A stretch of 64,000 nucleotides of DNA from JAFIEN01 sp051859505 (GCA_051859505.1 JBHYFN010000006.1:54467-118466), one strand, 5' to 3'. Counted from the stretch's first letter, positions 18,191-27,532 are shown. The notes: generated by a model from the letters alone, not told the origin. Numbers and translations are program-made.

Positions 18191-18625
18191 TCAGGCCTTC
18201 GAGCGCAAGAGATCGCGGATGTCGGAAAGCAGCTCTTCCTGCGTGGGCCCCTTGGGTTCTTCGGCGGCGGCCTCTTCCTTCTTCACCGCGGCGTCCTTGA
18301 TCCGGTTGACCGCCTTGACCAACAGAAAGACCACAAACGCGATGATCAGGAAGTTGATCACCGCCGTGATGAAGGCGCCATAGGCAAAGACCGCGGCCCC
18401 GCTGTCGCGTGCCGTCGCCAGACCCGCATTGGCGGGCACCTCGCCCGACAGGACGACATACATGTTGCTGAAGTCGACGCCGCCGAGGATCAGACCGATG
18501 ATCGGGTTGATCAGATCGTCGACCATGCTGCCGACAATGGCGGTGAAGGCCGCGCCGATGATGATCCCCACGGCAAGGTCCATCACATTGCCCTTGGCGA
18601 TGAAGTCGCGGAATTCCTTAATCAT
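18191..18625 (-). CDS. mscL: Large-conductance mechanosensitive channel MscL
   Basis: This 144-aa inner-membrane channel opens on membrane tension to release solutes during hypo-osmotic shock. It starts MIKEFRDFIAKGNVMDLAVG, the family hallmark, followed by TM1 (GIIIGAAFTAIVGSMVDD), a periplasmic loop, TM2 (AVINFLIIAFVVFLLVKAVN) and an acidic C-terminal helix (QEELLSDIRDLLRSK). The start at 18625 fits family length. It is divergent from the GST gene across a 160-nt spacer with no definite promoter recognised. Confidence 0.97.
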   Translation of the reverse strand: MIKEFRDFIAKGNVMDLAVGIIIGAAFTAIVGSMVDDLINPIIGLILGGVDFSNMYVVLSGEVPANAGLATARDSGAAVFAYGAFITAVINFLIIAFVVFLLVKAVNRIKDAAVKKEEAAAEEPKGPTQEELLSDIRDLLRSKA

Positions 18626-18785
18626 GTCACTCTTTCCCTTTTTCTGTTGGCATCGCGTCGGAACTTTGCCCGGTTGCGCGAATGCGCACAGTGTTAACGC
18701 TCGGTAGAATGGTCTGCATCTGCTTTTTTCTTCTCGCGGGAAGGCGTAGCTAGCGACGAGTTGGCTCGAAGAGAGATCGTTGAAG

Positions 18786-19484
18786 ATGCACAAGACCTTG
18801 TCTGATTTTCCCATCACCCGCCGTTGGCCCGCCGCGAATCCCGATGTGATTCAGCTTTACGCCTATCCCACGCCGAACGGGATCAAGGCGTCGATCGCGC
18901 TCGAGGAGTTGGGCCTTGCCTACGAGCCTCACCTTGTCACGCTTGCCGATGCCGATGTGAAAAGCGCCGAGTTCCTGTCGCTGAACCCGAACAACAAGAT
19001 CCCGGCGATCATCGACCCGCACGGGCCGGACGGCGCGCCCATCGGGCTTTTCGAAAGCGGGGCGATCCTGATCTATCTGGCCGAAAAGACGGGCAAGCTC
19101 CTGGGCGCGTCCGAGGCCGACAAATACCGGATTATCCAGTGGCTGATGTTTCAGATGGGCGGGATCGGCCCGATGTTCGGGCAGCTGGGGTTCTTCGTGA
19201 AATTCGCCGGCAGCCAGATCGAGGATCCCCGCCCGCGCGAGCGCTATATCGCCGAGGCGCGCCGGCTGTTGGCGGTTCTTGAGGGGCAGTTGCAGGATCG
19301 TGACTGGATCGCGGGCGACTATTCCATCGCCGATATCGCCATCGCGCCCTGGCTGAACACGCTGGATTTCTACGGCGCGCGCCCTCTTGTCGGTTGGGAT
19401 GATCTGCGCCGGGTGCCCGCCTATGTCGAACGGTTCTTTGACCGGCCCGCGGTTCAGCGGGGCAAGAACATCCCGCAGAAATAA
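18786..19484 (+). CDS. Glutathione S-transferase family protein (YfcG/YghU-like)
   Basis: This 232-aa protein has the N-terminal thioredoxin-fold domain (IQLYAYPTPNGIKASIALEELGL split at GIK), the cis-Pro segment NNKIPAII and FESGAILIYLAEKTG, the G-site Glu-Ser pair. The C-terminal helical domain includes DWIAGDYSIADIAIAPWL. The TPNG start of helix 1 resembles YfcG/YghU disulfide-bond oxidoreductases. Start is the ATG at 18786; a TTG two codons upstream is possible. The substrate is unknown. Confidence 0.88.
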   Translation: MHKTLSDFPITRRWPAANPDVIQLYAYPTPNGIKASIALEELGLAYEPHLVTLADADVKSAEFLSLNPNNKIPAIIDPHGPDGAPIGLFESGAILIYLAEKTGKLLGASEADKYRIIQWLMFQMGGIGPMFGQLGFFVKFAGSQIEDPRPRERYIAEARRLLAVLEGQLQDRDWIAGDYSIADIAIAPWLNTLDFYGARPLVGWDDLRRVPAYVERFFDRPAVQRGKNIPQK

Positions 19485-19533
19485 ACTCGGGCGCGGCCTG
19501 TGCAGCCTGGCCGCGCCGCGCTAATCAGGCGCC

Positions 19534-20586
19534 ATGCCGATTGCCTTTGCCGGAATTGCCGCCCTGCTCGACCACGGTTTCGACGCCGTGATCGACGTTC
19601 GCTCCCCTGCCGAATACGCTCTGGATCACATCCCCGGAGCGATCAATCTGCCCGCGCTTTCGAACGAGGAAAGGGCGGTGGTCGGCACGATCTACAAGCA
19701 GCAAAGCCCCTTTGCCGCGCGCAAGATCGGTGCCGCGATGGTGGCGCGCAATGTGGCCGCCCATATCGAGGGGCCGCTTGCCGCCCATGACGGGGGCTGG
19801 CGGCCGCTGGTCTATTGCTGGCGCGGCGGGCAGAGGTCGGGGTCGTTTGCCGGGATCCTGACCCAGATCGGCTGGCGGGCCGAGACGATCGCAGGCGGCT
19901 ACCAGTCCTTTCGCAGGCTGGTGCATGGCGCGCTTTACGACCGGCCGCTTTCGCATCGGCTTGTCCTGATCGACGGCAATACCGGTACGGCCAAAACCGA
20001 GGTTCTGCGAAGGCTCGCCGCCCGGGGGCATCAGGTGATCGACCTCGAGGGGTTGGCCGGACACCGGGGATCGCTGCTGGGAGAGCGCGGTGAAGCCCAG
20101 CCTTCGCAAAAGGGGTTCGAGGCGCAGCTTGCCGTGGCCCTGGCCGGTTTCGATCCCGCGCGCCCGATCCTGCTCGAGGCGGAAAGCAGCAAGATCGGCC
20201 GGCTGATCCTTCCTCCGGCCCTCTGGAAGGCGATGTGCGCCGCGCCCCGGATCGAGATCGGCGCGCCGGTCTTGGCGCGGGCGCGCTATCTTGCCGGCAG
20301 CTATCTGGACGTGGCGGCAAGGCGCGACTGGCTTGAAGAGCGGCTGAACAATCTGCGGCCCCATCGGGGGCATGCGGTCGTCGACAGCTGGCTGTCGCTT
20401 GTTCACAGCGGCGCGGATGAGGCGCTGGCCCGTGCCCTGATCGAGGATCACTACGACCCCGCCTACGAGACCTCGCGCCGCGCGCATGAGCATCCGGTGC
20501 TTGCCCGGTTCGCGGCCGAAGATCTGGATGAAGCCGGGATCGAAGCCCTGGCCGAGGCGATTGGCAGCAGGCTCAGTCGAGGATGA
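19534..20586 (+). CDS. mnmH: tRNA 2-selenouridine synthase MnmH/SelU
   Basis: This 350-aa enzyme would replace sulfur by selenium at wobble 2-thiouridine 34 of certain tRNAs, using selenophosphate. The N-terminal rhodanese domain has DVRSPAEY and the active-site Cys in VYCWRGGQRSG, near residue 95. A P-loop-like GNTGTAKTEVL lies near residue 150, where canonical motifs more often have Gly before Lys. It is convergent with selD and the two genes overlap by 14 nt at their 3' ends, so the selenophosphate source is adjacent. Confidence 0.95.
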   Translation: MPIAFAGIAALLDHGFDAVIDVRSPAEYALDHIPGAINLPALSNEERAVVGTIYKQQSPFAARKIGAAMVARNVAAHIEGPLAAHDGGWRPLVYCWRGGQRSGSFAGILTQIGWRAETIAGGYQSFRRLVHGALYDRPLSHRLVLIDGNTGTAKTEVLRRLAARGHQVIDLEGLAGHRGSLLGERGEAQPSQKGFEAQLAVALAGFDPARPILLEAESSKIGRLILPPALWKAMCAAPRIEIGAPVLARARYLAGSYLDVAARRDWLEERLNNLRPHRGHAVVDSWLSLVHSGADEALARALIEDHYDPAYETSRRAHEHPVLARFAAEDLDEAGIEALAEAIGSRLSRG

Positions 20587-22720
20587 TGCCCGGTTCCTGC
20601 GTCATCCGTCCGATGATGGCGGCCGGATAGCCCCGGTCGCGCAAGGCGCTGCACAGCGTCGTGGCCTCGGTTTCCGGCACTGCCGCAAGCAGGCCGCCGC
20701 AGGTTTGCGGGTCGAAGAGCAGATCCCCCAGCGGCCCCGTCGCGCCAAGGATATGGGGAACCGCTGCGCGGTTGTCCTCCCACAGAGTCGACCGGATCCC
20801 GCCTTCGGCAAGGGCCAATGCGCCCTCAAGCACCGGGATCGCCCCGGCTTCGAGCCTTGCGCCAAGGCCGGACGCCTCGCAGAGGCCCGACAGATGCCCG
20901 GCAAGGCCGAACCCCGTCACATCGGTCATCGCATGGGCGCCTTGCAGGATATCGGCGGCGGTGCCCTGCTCTTGCAGCATCGCTGCATGACAGGCCACTA
21001 CATCCCGCCCCCGCGCCAGCCCCCGCATCTCGGCGGCAAGGATGACACCGCTGCCGATGCCCTTGGTCAGGATCAGGGCGTCGCCCGCCTTAGCGCCCGC
21101 CATGGTGATCGGGGTCCGGGTCAGAAGTCCGGTCAGGCTGAAGCCGATGGTCAGCTCATGCCCTTGCGAGCTATGGCCGCCCGCGATGGCGGCCCCTGCG
21201 GCGCCAAGCACCGCTTCGGCCGCCTGCATGATCTCGGTCAGGGTGCGGGATTGCAGGCGGGGCGACATGCGCGGCAGCACGACCGAGACAAGCGCCGCCT
21301 GCGGTTCGGCCCCCATGGCCCAGATATCGCCCAAAGCATGAATGGCGGCGATGCGGGTCATCAGCACGGGATCGTCGGTCACGGCGCGCAGGTGATCCGT
21401 GGTCAGAACCTGCCGCGCGCCCCCCACGGTCACGAGTGCCGCATCGTCTCCGGCAAGCCGGTCGACATCGGGCCGCGTGAAGGAAAGCCCGCTCAGGCCC
21501 GCGCCAAGCGCCTGCCGCCCGAGCTTGGACCCGCATCCGCCGCAGGCGGGCCCGTTTCCGACAAGCTCTTCCAGCCCCTCGGCCCGTGTCATGGGCAAGC
21601 TGGCCTCTTCCATCGCAGGCAGATCACGAAGCTTGTCCATGAAGCGCCGGTCGATCCCGTCCTTGAGCCTCCAAAGAGAGGCGCCCGACCGGACCATCCC
21701 CCATTTCTGCGCAAGCGCCTTCTTGCCCCCCAAGGAGATCAGCTTGAGGTAGTCGCGCTGCGGCCGATAGGGGCGGAGCGTGCCGCCTGAAACAGCGGCG
21801 CAGAGATTGTCGAACAGCACCGGCGCCTGCCGCACCGCATAGACACCGGCCTTGGGGCGCGGGGCATGGGTCAGATGGGCGCAGTCGCCGCAGGCAAAGA
21901 CATGCGGGTTGCTTGTGCGAAGGTCGGAATCGACGCGGATGAAACCATCCTCGAGGACAAGCCCGGTTTCGGCAAGCCAGGGGTGCGCCTGTGCCCCCGC
22001 GGCGCCAAGGGTGAAATCCGAGGCGATCCGGCGCCCATCGGAAAGCGCAACGTGATCGGGGCCAACCTCGGCGACGGTCGTATGCTCGTGCAGGTCGATG
22101 CCAAGTGCTGCCATCTCTTTCAGGATCAATCGCCTTGCCTGCGGCGCCAGATCGGCCAGCGCCTTTCCCTTGTCGATCAGGCTGATGCTGGCGCCTTGCC
22201 CCCCGGTGGCATGCGCCATCGCCATGGCCAGTTCCGCACCGGCAACGCCGCCACCCAGAACGACGATCCGGGGGGCCGGGGCCGCCTCCCTCAGCGCGGC
22301 CCAGCGGTGCGAGAAGGGGCCAAGCGGCTTGGCGGGCACGCCGTGTTCAGAGAACCCGGGCAGGGCGGGCATCGCCGAGGTGATGCCGATGTCGATCGAG
22401 GCCACGTCAAAGGCCAGCGGCGGCCGCCCCTCGACCGTGACGGTCTGTTCGGTCAGGTCGATGCCGCTTGCCGCCCCCGTGATCAGCCGCGCCCCGGCAA
22501 AGCGCGTCAGGCGGACAAGGTCGATGTCAAGATCGTCCCGGCCATAATGCCCGGCCACGAAACCGGGGAGCATCCCCGAATAGGCGGCTTGGGGCGACGG
22601 GTCGATCACCGTCAGGCGCGCGCCGGGCAAGGGCTGCATGCCCCAGCGCCGCAGGACAAGGGCATGGGCATGACCGCCACCGATCAGCACGATATCGCGG
22701 GTAAGGGGCAAGGGATCCAT
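20573..22720 (-). CDS. selD: Fused FAD oxidoreductase-selenide, water dikinase
   Basis: This 715-aa fusion has an N-terminal NADH-dehydrogenase-like FAD/NAD domain (IVLIGGGHAHALVLRRWG, VVLGGGVAGAELAMAMA, VFACGDCAHL) spanning roughly residues 1-370. SelD follows, starting at CGGCGSKLG with catalytic Cys396 and Lys399. Further SelD blocks are TDHLRAVTDDP, HALGDIWAMGAEPQAAL and AGGHSSQGHEL. SelD makes selenophosphate from selenide and ATP; the flavin domain may supply reduced selenium or use a quinone partner, which is inference. The fusion is known in several proteobacteria. No selA/selB is in the window, so its visible partner is mnmH. Confidence 0.95.
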   Translation of the reverse strand: MDPLPLTRDIVLIGGGHAHALVLRRWGMQPLPGARLTVIDPSPQAAYSGMLPGFVAGHYGRDDLDIDLVRLTRFAGARLITGAASGIDLTEQTVTVEGRPPLAFDVASIDIGITSAMPALPGFSEHGVPAKPLGPFSHRWAALREAAPAPRIVVLGGGVAGAELAMAMAHATGGQGASISLIDKGKALADLAPQARRLILKEMAALGIDLHEHTTVAEVGPDHVALSDGRRIASDFTLGAAGAQAHPWLAETGLVLEDGFIRVDSDLRTSNPHVFACGDCAHLTHAPRPKAGVYAVRQAPVLFDNLCAAVSGGTLRPYRPQRDYLKLISLGGKKALAQKWGMVRSGASLWRLKDGIDRRFMDKLRDLPAMEEASLPMTRAEGLEELVGNGPACGGCGSKLGRQALGAGLSGLSFTRPDVDRLAGDDAALVTVGGARQVLTTDHLRAVTDDPVLMTRIAAIHALGDIWAMGAEPQAALVSVVLPRMSPRLQSRTLTEIMQAAEAVLGAAGAAIAGGHSSQGHELTIGFSLTGLLTRTPITMAGAKAGDALILTKGIGSGVILAAEMRGLARGRDVVACHAAMLQEQGTAADILQGAHAMTDVTGFGLAGHLSGLCEASGLGARLEAGAIPVLEGALALAEGGIRSTLWEDNRAAVPHILGATGPLGDLLFDPQTCGGLLAAVPETEATTLCSALRDRGYPAAIIGRMTQEPGIILD

Positions 22721-22757
22721 GGGTTCTCCTATCCCTGTTTGCGCGCGGATTCCAAGG

Positions 22758-22802
22758 CCCCGTCAGATGCCCCCGTCAGCTCCCCCGTCGGCCCCCTCGT
22801 CA
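22758..22802 (-). repeat. 12-13-bp tandem array across a PPOX-gene stop
   Basis: Four imperfect units built on CCCCGTCA, spaced 13, 12 and 12 nt, end at the TCA (22800-22802) that is the stop of the PPOX-fold gene. Two other units also carry TCA; one has decayed to TCG. Confidence 0.75.
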
Positions 22803-23357
22803 GGGCGAGAGCCAGCACCCGGCCCAGTGATCCCTGCGCCGGAACCGCGCGCGGCTATGGGTCTCGCCCAGGTGCAGCAACTCGATCTCGTCGATGGCAA
22901 GGCGCAGAACGGCAAAGCGGGCCGGGTCCGCCGACCGGCGATAGCCATCAGCCCTGGCAATGCCTTCGCCCGGAGCAGGGTCCGAGCCATAGCCAAGGCG
23001 CGACGCCGGCGGCACCTTTTGCCACAGTGGCGCGGTCTCCGGCCCGGTCAGGATGCGCATCTCTCCGCCCAGGCGGATCTGCAGCCGCGTCGGATCGTCC
23101 CAGACATGCAGCGCGGCACGCGGATCCCGCCGCAGCTCTGCGACCTTGGTGCTGAGAACATCGGTATGCAGATCAACCGATCCCTGCGCCCGATCCACGG
23201 CGCGCAGAACGACCGTCCGGGCCGTTGGCGCGCCAGTGGCCGCGATGGTGGCCAGCGTCGGGTGGCGTGCCGCGGATCCCCTGTCCGAAAGGCCCTGCGC
23301 AAGGCATTCCCACGCCTGCGCAAGGAACGCCTCGAGGCTGTCCATTCGGTCACTCAT
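22800..23357 (-). CDS. Pyridoxamine 5'-phosphate oxidase-fold protein
   Basis: This 185-aa flavin-binding split-barrel protein is of the Alr4036/PPOX class. Recognisable features are PTLATIAATGAPTARTVVLR, DLHTDVLSTKVAELRRDPRA and VWDDPTRLQIRLGGEM, which line the FMN site in relatives. The C-terminal RRDHWAGCWLSP resembles the PNPOx tail motif. It overlaps the CrtC/AttH-like gene upstream by 8 nt, so it belongs to the ABC-transporter operon as its last gene. The substrate is unknown; true PdxH activity is not assured. Confidence 0.85.
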   Translation of the reverse strand: MSDRMDSLEAFLAQAWECLAQGLSDRGSAARHPTLATIAATGAPTARTVVLRAVDRAQGSVDLHTDVLSTKVAELRRDPRAALHVWDDPTRLQIRLGGEMRILTGPETAPLWQKVPPASRLGYGSDPAPGEGIARADGYRRSADPARFAVLRLAIDEIELLHLGETHSRARFRRRDHWAGCWLSP

Positions 23358-24402
23358 ATCCGGTCATTTCAAGATAGCCCCGGCCAGAGTGGGATCCGCT
23401 GATCGTCACCGGCCCTTCCCAATACTGCACGCTCACATCCATCCAGGCGTCGGGGTTCAGCGCCGCGACGGTCACATCCACGCCCTTCTCGGCCAGCCGG
23501 ACCTGCCAGTTCACCGGAACCTCCCGCCCCGCGACCTCTGCCGTGGCAAGCGGCACGGCCTCGAAAGCGCCATCGGGAAAGGGCTGGCTGGTGCCGTCGG
23601 GATTGATCCATGTCGCCTGGCCGAAGGTGCTACCATCGGTCTGGCGCAAGAGGAATCCCATCATCCGTTCGCCCGTATCGAAGCTGAGCGAGAACCAGTC
23701 CCACCCCGACTGATCCTCCGACAGGGGTTGCGAGGACCATTCCCGGTCTAGCCAGCCCTGCCCCGTCACCTCGACCGGCCCCTCCGGCAGGAAGAGGGTT
23801 CCCGCCACGCGATAGAAGGGTTGCGAGTAATAGTAGGATGCCTGCCCCTCCTGCGACTTGACCGAGAAGCCCCCCTCGCCGTGAAAGACAAGCGGACCCT
23901 CGGCGGTCAGGTCCATGTCGAAGGCGAAATCCGTGCCCGTCGCCCGCAGGCGAAGGGCGTCGAAATCCGGGCCCGACATCTCCCAATCGTCGATCCAGGC
24001 GATGAACGGATCGGCGACGACCCCGGCCTGGCCGACCCCGCCACGGGCAAGGCGCTCGGCCAGGTGATGCGCCTCGGGTGTGGTGACGGCGGCATGACCC
24101 ATCCAGACCTGCGGCGCGCCCCAGCCCTCGCCCTCGGTCGGGGCAAGGGCTGTGCGGAACAGGGTCCATTGCAACCCGTAGGGCGTGCCGTCCGCCGCCT
24201 CGAGGGTCGCGGTCAGATACCACCATTCGATCCGATAATCGTAATGCGCGCCATGATCGGCGGGGAAATCGAACGTCGGGTCGGGTTGCGGAACCGCAAA
24301 GCCCTCGGCATCGGTGCCCAGCCCGGCAAAGCCCTGACCCAGCACCCAACCGGGCCAGATCAGCAGTAGAAGTGCCAGCGCGAAACGGCGATCAGCGTTC
24401 AT
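23350..24402 (-). CDS. CrtC/AttH-like lipocalin-domain protein, exported
   Basis: This 350-aa protein has a cleavable signal (ending near WVLGQGF) and the lipocalin-like CrtC/AttH fold. Diagnostic segments are HYDYRIEWWYLTATLEAADG, GGFSVKSQEGQASYYYSQP and GWLDREWSSQ, where the carotenoid hydratase/AttH family has its conserved aromatic and acidic residues. The ATG at 24402 overlaps the permease stop by 11 nt; a TTG two codons upstream is an alternative. The context, with an FtsX-type ABC transporter, matches AttEFGH rather than carotenoid synthesis, so it probably binds a lipid-like substrate in the periplasm. Confidence 0.85.
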   Translation of the reverse strand: MNADRRFALALLLLIWPGWVLGQGFAGLGTDAEGFAVPQPDPTFDFPADHGAHYDYRIEWWYLTATLEAADGTPYGLQWTLFRTALAPTEGEGWGAPQVWMGHAAVTTPEAHHLAERLARGGVGQAGVVADPFIAWIDDWEMSGPDFDALRLRATGTDFAFDMDLTAEGPLVFHGEGGFSVKSQEGQASYYYSQPFYRVAGTLFLPEGPVEVTGQGWLDREWSSQPLSEDQSGWDWFSLSFDTGERMMGFLLRQTDGSTFGQATWINPDGTSQPFPDGAFEAVPLATAEVAGREVPVNWQVRLAEKGVDVTVAALNPDAWMDVSVQYWEGPVTISGSHSGRGYLEMTGYE

Positions 24403-26800
24403 TGGCAAAGACCTTCAGCAAGGTCGACGGCGGCGTGCGCGCAAGGCGCATCGCCGGCCAGAGCGCGGCCACCGCCGCCGCCAGAAGGGCCAGGGCGCCA
24501 AGCCTGAGGTAGTCGCCGGGAAACAGGTACATCGGCAGGCGCCAGCCAAAGGCCTCGACATTCACGACCGTCAGCAGAACCCAGGCCAGCCCAAGGCCCA
24601 GCGGCAGGGCCACGATGCTGGTCAGCAGCGCCAGCAGAACCGCCCGGACCAGTTCCACCCTGCCCAGTTCCCGACGCGTCAGCCCCAGCGCCCAGATCGG
24701 CGCAAGCTGCGGCAGGCGCATTCCGGCCAGCGTCAGAAGGCTCATCAATATGGCAAAGCCCGCCACGGCAAGGGTCAGGATGTTCAGCGCCCGCGTCACC
24801 GTGAAGGTCCGGTCAAAGACGGCTAGGGAAAAGGCCTTCAGCTCGGCCTGGTCGACGATGTTGGCCTCGGGCAGGCCATGGTCCTCGACCAGCGCCCGGG
24901 TCATCTCGGGAACCTGCGCCTCGGGCAACCTGAGGCCGAAGCGGGTCGGGGTGATGTCGGGGTAAAGGCGCAGAAACAGCGCCTCGGTCAGGATCGCCTG
25001 ACCGATGGCATTGCCGTAATCGCCATAGACGCCGATGACCTCAAGCTCTGTGCCTCCAACGGCCAGGCCGTCGCCGATGCCAAGGCCGCTGCGCCGGCTC
25101 AGCTGTTCGTTGATGATGACCCCCTCTGCGGCGGCCAGCCGGTCCCAGACGTGCCGATCTGCGGTCAGGAAATCCCAGTTGTCCCGATAGGTCGCATGAT
25201 CGCGGGCGGCCTGAACCTCGCCGGGCAGGCCCGCAAGCTGTTGATCCGTGGCCAGAAGCGGCAGGACGGCATCGACCCTTGGTTCGACAAAGGCCAGAAG
25301 ATCCGCGGCGGACGCTTCGTCCTGGGTGTAGACGTAAAGCTCGGAGGCGAGGCGCTGATCAAGGAACTGCACGAAGGTAAGGCGGAAGGACGAAACCATC
25401 GTCGACACGCCCACATTCGCCGCAATCGCCAGCAAGAGCGCAGCAAGGGCAAGCGACAGCGCAGGCAGTTGCTGCCGCGTATCGGCCAGGAACCACTGAA
25501 CAAGGGGGCCGCGCGCCAGCCGCTGCGCGGCCAGGAGCGTCAGGTCAAGGACAAGCGGCAGCGCCAGCGCCGCCCCGACAAGCAGGCAGGCCAGAAGCCC
25601 GAACCCTGCGACAAGGCCCGAGCCGACCTGCATCAGCACCCCCGCAAGCACCAGCAGCGCAAGCGAGGCCGCCGCCCGCAGCCGCGCCATCCGCGCCGAG
25701 CCGACCGAAACGGCGCGCGGATGCGCCCCGGCCAGAACCGGCATGCGGATCAGGCTCCAGATCGCGCCGGCGGCCGCAAGCGCGGTGCCAATACCGGCGA
25801 TCGCCATGCCGGAAAGCGCCCAGAGCGGGCGAAAGGTCAGGCTGCCGGCGATATCTTCGCCATAGATCCCCCGCAGCGTGGCCGCGACATCGGGCAACAG
25901 GGCACCGGCGATCACATAGCCAAGGCCAAGGCCCAGGGCGCCCGCGACAAGCGTGATTGCCGCCAGTTCCGCCAGCGTCATCAGGACCAGCGCCCGGACC
26001 GGCGCCCCCATGGCGCGCAGGCTGCGCACCACGGGGCGGCGCTGTTCATAGGCCAGCCCGACGGCGCTGTGAACGATCAGGATGCCAACCGCAAAGGCAA
26101 GTGCTCCGAAGGCGGTAAGGTTGAGGTGAAAGCTGTCCGACAACCGGTCAAGATCGGCCGCCTGCGCCGGGTCGCGCAGCAGGACATCGGCCCCGATCCC
26201 GGCAAGCTCTTGCTGCAGAAGGGGTTGCTCGGGCAACAGGACAAGGCGGCTGATCCTGCCCTCCAGCCCAAGCAGGCGTTGCGCCAGGCCGATATCGGCC
26301 ACGGCAGTTCCGGGTGCCAGATCGACAGTGCCGGCAACGGTGATCGGGGTCGCCGTCCGGGCCGCGATGTCCTGAAGCGGGGACTCGGTGTCCGGATGGG
26401 CAAAGACCGTATCCGCGCCGGCCAGAAAATCGCCCAGCGCAGCACCCCCGACCGAGCCGAGGGCCCCGAACCCCTCGGGCGCGGTCAGCGGATCGATGCC
26501 AAGGATCCGGACCCCGTTCAGCCGCCCGTCCACAACAGGGCTGACCATCCACCCCCCCCGGCGCAGGTCGACAAAGGCCTGTTCCGAAACGGACGTGCCG
26601 GAGGCGGGCACAAGCTGCGCGAACTGCCCGTCGCCCAGCAGCGCCGCGGCGGTGTCATAGCTGTTGCGCGCCTCGGCATTGATCGCCTGCACCCCGGACC
26701 AGAGCGCCGTGGCCAGCGCAAGCCCCGCGACCAGGGTGACAAGCTGCAGCGGATTGCGCCACCAATGCGACAGCAGGGTCCGAAACACCGCCCCCGTCAC
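24392..26800 (-). CDS. FtsX-like ABC transporter permease
   Basis: This 802-aa permease has an N-terminal TM, a large periplasmic domain, two clusters of membrane segments and FtsX-type motifs (VHSAVGLAYEQRRPVVRSLRAMG and the C-terminal equivalent LAPIWALGLTRREL). This is the duplicated MacB/LolC-like topology with about ten TM segments. It overlaps the ATPase gene by 4 nt (ATGA) and the CrtC/AttH-like gene by 11 nt. It resembles the AttF/AttG permease of AttEFGH systems, in one polypeptide. The substrate is unknown, probably amphipathic or lipid. Confidence 0.9.
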   Translation of the reverse strand: MTGAVFRTLLSHWWRNPLQLVTLVAGLALATALWSGVQAINAEARNSYDTAAALLGDGQFAQLVPASGTSVSEQAFVDLRRGGWMVSPVVDGRLNGVRILGIDPLTAPEGFGALGSVGGAALGDFLAGADTVFAHPDTESPLQDIAARTATPITVAGTVDLAPGTAVADIGLAQRLLGLEGRISRLVLLPEQPLLQQELAGIGADVLLRDPAQAADLDRLSDSFHLNLTAFGALAFAVGILIVHSAVGLAYEQRRPVVRSLRAMGAPVRALVLMTLAELAAITLVAGALGLGLGYVIAGALLPDVAATLRGIYGEDIAGSLTFRPLWALSGMAIAGIGTALAAAGAIWSLIRMPVLAGAHPRAVSVGSARMARLRAAASLALLVLAGVLMQVGSGLVAGFGLLACLLVGAALALPLVLDLTLLAAQRLARGPLVQWFLADTRQQLPALSLALAALLLAIAANVGVSTMVSSFRLTFVQFLDQRLASELYVYTQDEASAADLLAFVEPRVDAVLPLLATDQQLAGLPGEVQAARDHATYRDNWDFLTADRHVWDRLAAAEGVIINEQLSRRSGLGIGDGLAVGGTELEVIGVYGDYGNAIGQAILTEALFLRLYPDITPTRFGLRLPEAQVPEMTRALVEDHGLPEANIVDQAELKAFSLAVFDRTFTVTRALNILTLAVAGFAILMSLLTLAGMRLPQLAPIWALGLTRRELGRVELVRAVLLALLTSIVALPLGLGLAWVLLTVVNVEAFGWRLPMYLFPGDYLRLGALALLAAAVAALWPAMRLARTPPSTLLKVFANER

Positions 26801-27453
26801 GCGATCCGCCCCCCGCGCAACTGCACCCGCCGGGAAAGCCGGGAGGCGACCCTTTCGGAATGCGTCACGGCCAGCAGCGCCGCGCCGGTCTCTGCGACTA
26901 GCGACAGCATGGCATCAAGCACGCCCTCGGCGGTCGCCTCGTCCAGATTGCCGGTGGGCTCATCGGCAAGCACAAGGGCCGGCCGCGCGGCGAGGGCCCG
27001 AACGATGGCGACCCGCTGTTGCTGACCGCCCGACAATTGCTCGGGGTATTTCGCCAGATGCGCCGTCAGGCCAAGCCGGTCGGCCAGATCGTGGGTGTAG
27101 TCCGGGTCGTGCCGCCCCGCCATGCGCGCCTGCAGGGCGATATTGGCCGCTACATCAAGGCTGGGGATCAGGTTGAACTGCTGAAAGATCACCCCGACCG
27201 TGCCCCGCCTCAGCCGCGCGCGGCCCCGGTCGTCAAGCCTGTGAACGTGGATCCCGTCCAGCAGGATCTCGCCGCTGTCGGGCAGGTCGAGGCCGGCCAC
27301 GAGGTGCAGAAGGGTGCTCTTGCCGCTGCCGGATTCCCCCATCAGGGCAAGCGTCTCGCCCGCCGCAAGGGTCAGGTCCACGCCGCGCAGCACGGGGACG
27401 GGGCCGGCGGCGCTGGCATAGGTCTTTGAAAGCTGGTTCACGAAAAGCAACAT
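26797..27453 (-). CDS. ABC transporter ATP-binding protein (LolD/MacB-type)
   Basis: This 218-aa ATPase has Walker A GESGSGKST, a Q-loop in VIFQQFNLIPSL, the ABC signature LSGGQQQRVAI, Walker B LVLADEPTGNLDE and an H-loop in AVTHSERV. The pattern is that of LolD/MacB/FtsE-type ATPases. The ATG at 27453 (MLLFVNQLSK) is preferred over an earlier in-frame codon. It is the first gene of a four-gene operon and powers the FtsX-like permease encoded next. Confidence 0.95.
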   Translation of the reverse strand: MLLFVNQLSKTYASAAGPVPVLRGVDLTLAAGETLALMGESGSGKSTLLHLVAGLDLPDSGEILLDGIHVHRLDDRGRARLRRGTVGVIFQQFNLIPSLDVAANIALQARMAGRHDPDYTHDLADRLGLTAHLAKYPEQLSGGQQQRVAIVRALAARPALVLADEPTGNLDEATAEGVLDAMLSLVAETGAALLAVTHSERVASRLSRRVQLRGGRIA

Positions 27454-27532
27454 GCCGATCCTCTTGCCCCCGTTCACCTAAGCCGACAAGGGCATCGGGG
27501 AATGGTCCGGCGCGGAAAACCCTTGCGGCGGA

